DNA of 5,180 bases, from contig DPWB01000244.1 in NCBI GenBank assembly GCA_003527885.1, positions 1 through 5,180 of the forward strand, read 5' to 3'. Shown here piece by piece: positions 5,074 through 5,180 of the stretch (the stretch's first letter is position 1; every line of letters begins with the position of its first letter). The notes under the pieces are model-generated. The model was not told the origin of the DNA, did not search any database, and saw only the letters and a program-made list of their open reading frames with translations. Both the position numbers and the translations under genes were made by a program. This stretch comes from Candidatus Competibacteraceae bacterium. GTDB taxonomy: Bacteria; Pseudomonadota; Gammaproteobacteria; Competibacterales; Competibacteraceae.

Positions 5074-5180
5074 ACGCTTTTTCGACGCCCGGCCGCCCAT
5101 GACCGCCGCCAGCTTCGGTTCGATGCGGCCCCGGAAGCCATCGAACGCACCGCTACCCCACGCGCCGGGCCGAATCCCCC
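5074..5180. other. Unresolved right edge; no gene assigned
   Basis: Two readings compete. On the plus strand an ATG at 5099 opens a frame to the edge, but it has no Shine-Dalgarno and its translation is Pro/Arg/Ala-rich. On the minus strand a frame is open from the edge down to a TAA at 5023-5025, with protein-like composition and mostly G/C third bases. It would be the 3' end of a convergent gene overlapping the receiver gene by 51 bp. A T5 run (5078-5082) right after the receiver stop has no hairpin before it. I cannot decide from this length. Confidence 0.3.
5118..5146 (+). repeat. 8-bp inverted repeat after the receiver gene
   Basis: GTTCGATG (5118-5125) and CATCGAAC (5139-5146) are perfect arms around a 13-nt G/C-rich loop, 45 bp after the receiver stop. 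No U-run follows, so it is not a clear intrinsic terminator. It could be a 3'-end hairpin or chance. Confidence 0.3.

Overview
The window looks like chromosomal DNA from a GC-rich Gammaproteobacterium. The pat-like gene aligns collinearly with enterobacterial PatZ/Pat, the start of the Mrp/Mnh subunit A gene resembles proteobacterial homologues, and codons favour G/C at the third position. I cannot name a genus from the sequence. There is no tRNA, rRNA, CRISPR array, integrase or recognisable IS element.

Layout. Positions 1-642 (minus strand) hold the first 214 codons of a multi-pass MrpA/MnhA-type cation/proton antiporter subunit that runs off the left edge. Positions 643-1011 are non-coding, with hairpins directly behind the next gene. 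Positions 1012-1533 (minus) encode a small exported protein of 173 residues. Two Cys-containing segments resembling the YcgJ/Fels-1 type are separated by a Gly-rich tract of about 64 residues, built partly from a 51-bp tandem repeat. Positions 1534-2039 are a roughly 500-bp divergent intergenic region with inverted repeats and one good extended -10 promoter candidate facing right. Positions 2040-4688 (plus) encode an 882-residue Pat/PatZ-type protein: an NDP-forming acyl-CoA synthetase-like region fused to a C-terminal GNAT acetyltransferase. After a 16-bp gap, 4705-5073 (plus) encodes a stand-alone 122-residue receiver (CheY-like) protein. The last 107 bp are unresolved.

How the genes may work together. 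The pat-like and receiver genes are almost certainly co-transcribed. That places a protein-lysine acetyltransferase candidate, usually linked to acetyl-CoA metabolism, next to a phosphorylation-controlled receiver with no output domain. A regulatory link is inference, but it is the most attractive hypothesis here. In the Pat-like protein the synthetase half has lost the catalytic-His segment by deletion and has a degenerate Rossmann loop, so it probably senses rather than catalyses. The GNAT half keeps the catalytic Glu (E802) but has an unusual acetyl-CoA loop. The left-hand minus-strand genes (envelope protein and antiporter) are transcribed away from this pair and appear functionally separate.

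I see no clearly new defence or mobile system. The most unusual items are the Pat-receiver pair, the altered Pat motifs and the exported protein split by a Gly-rich repeat.
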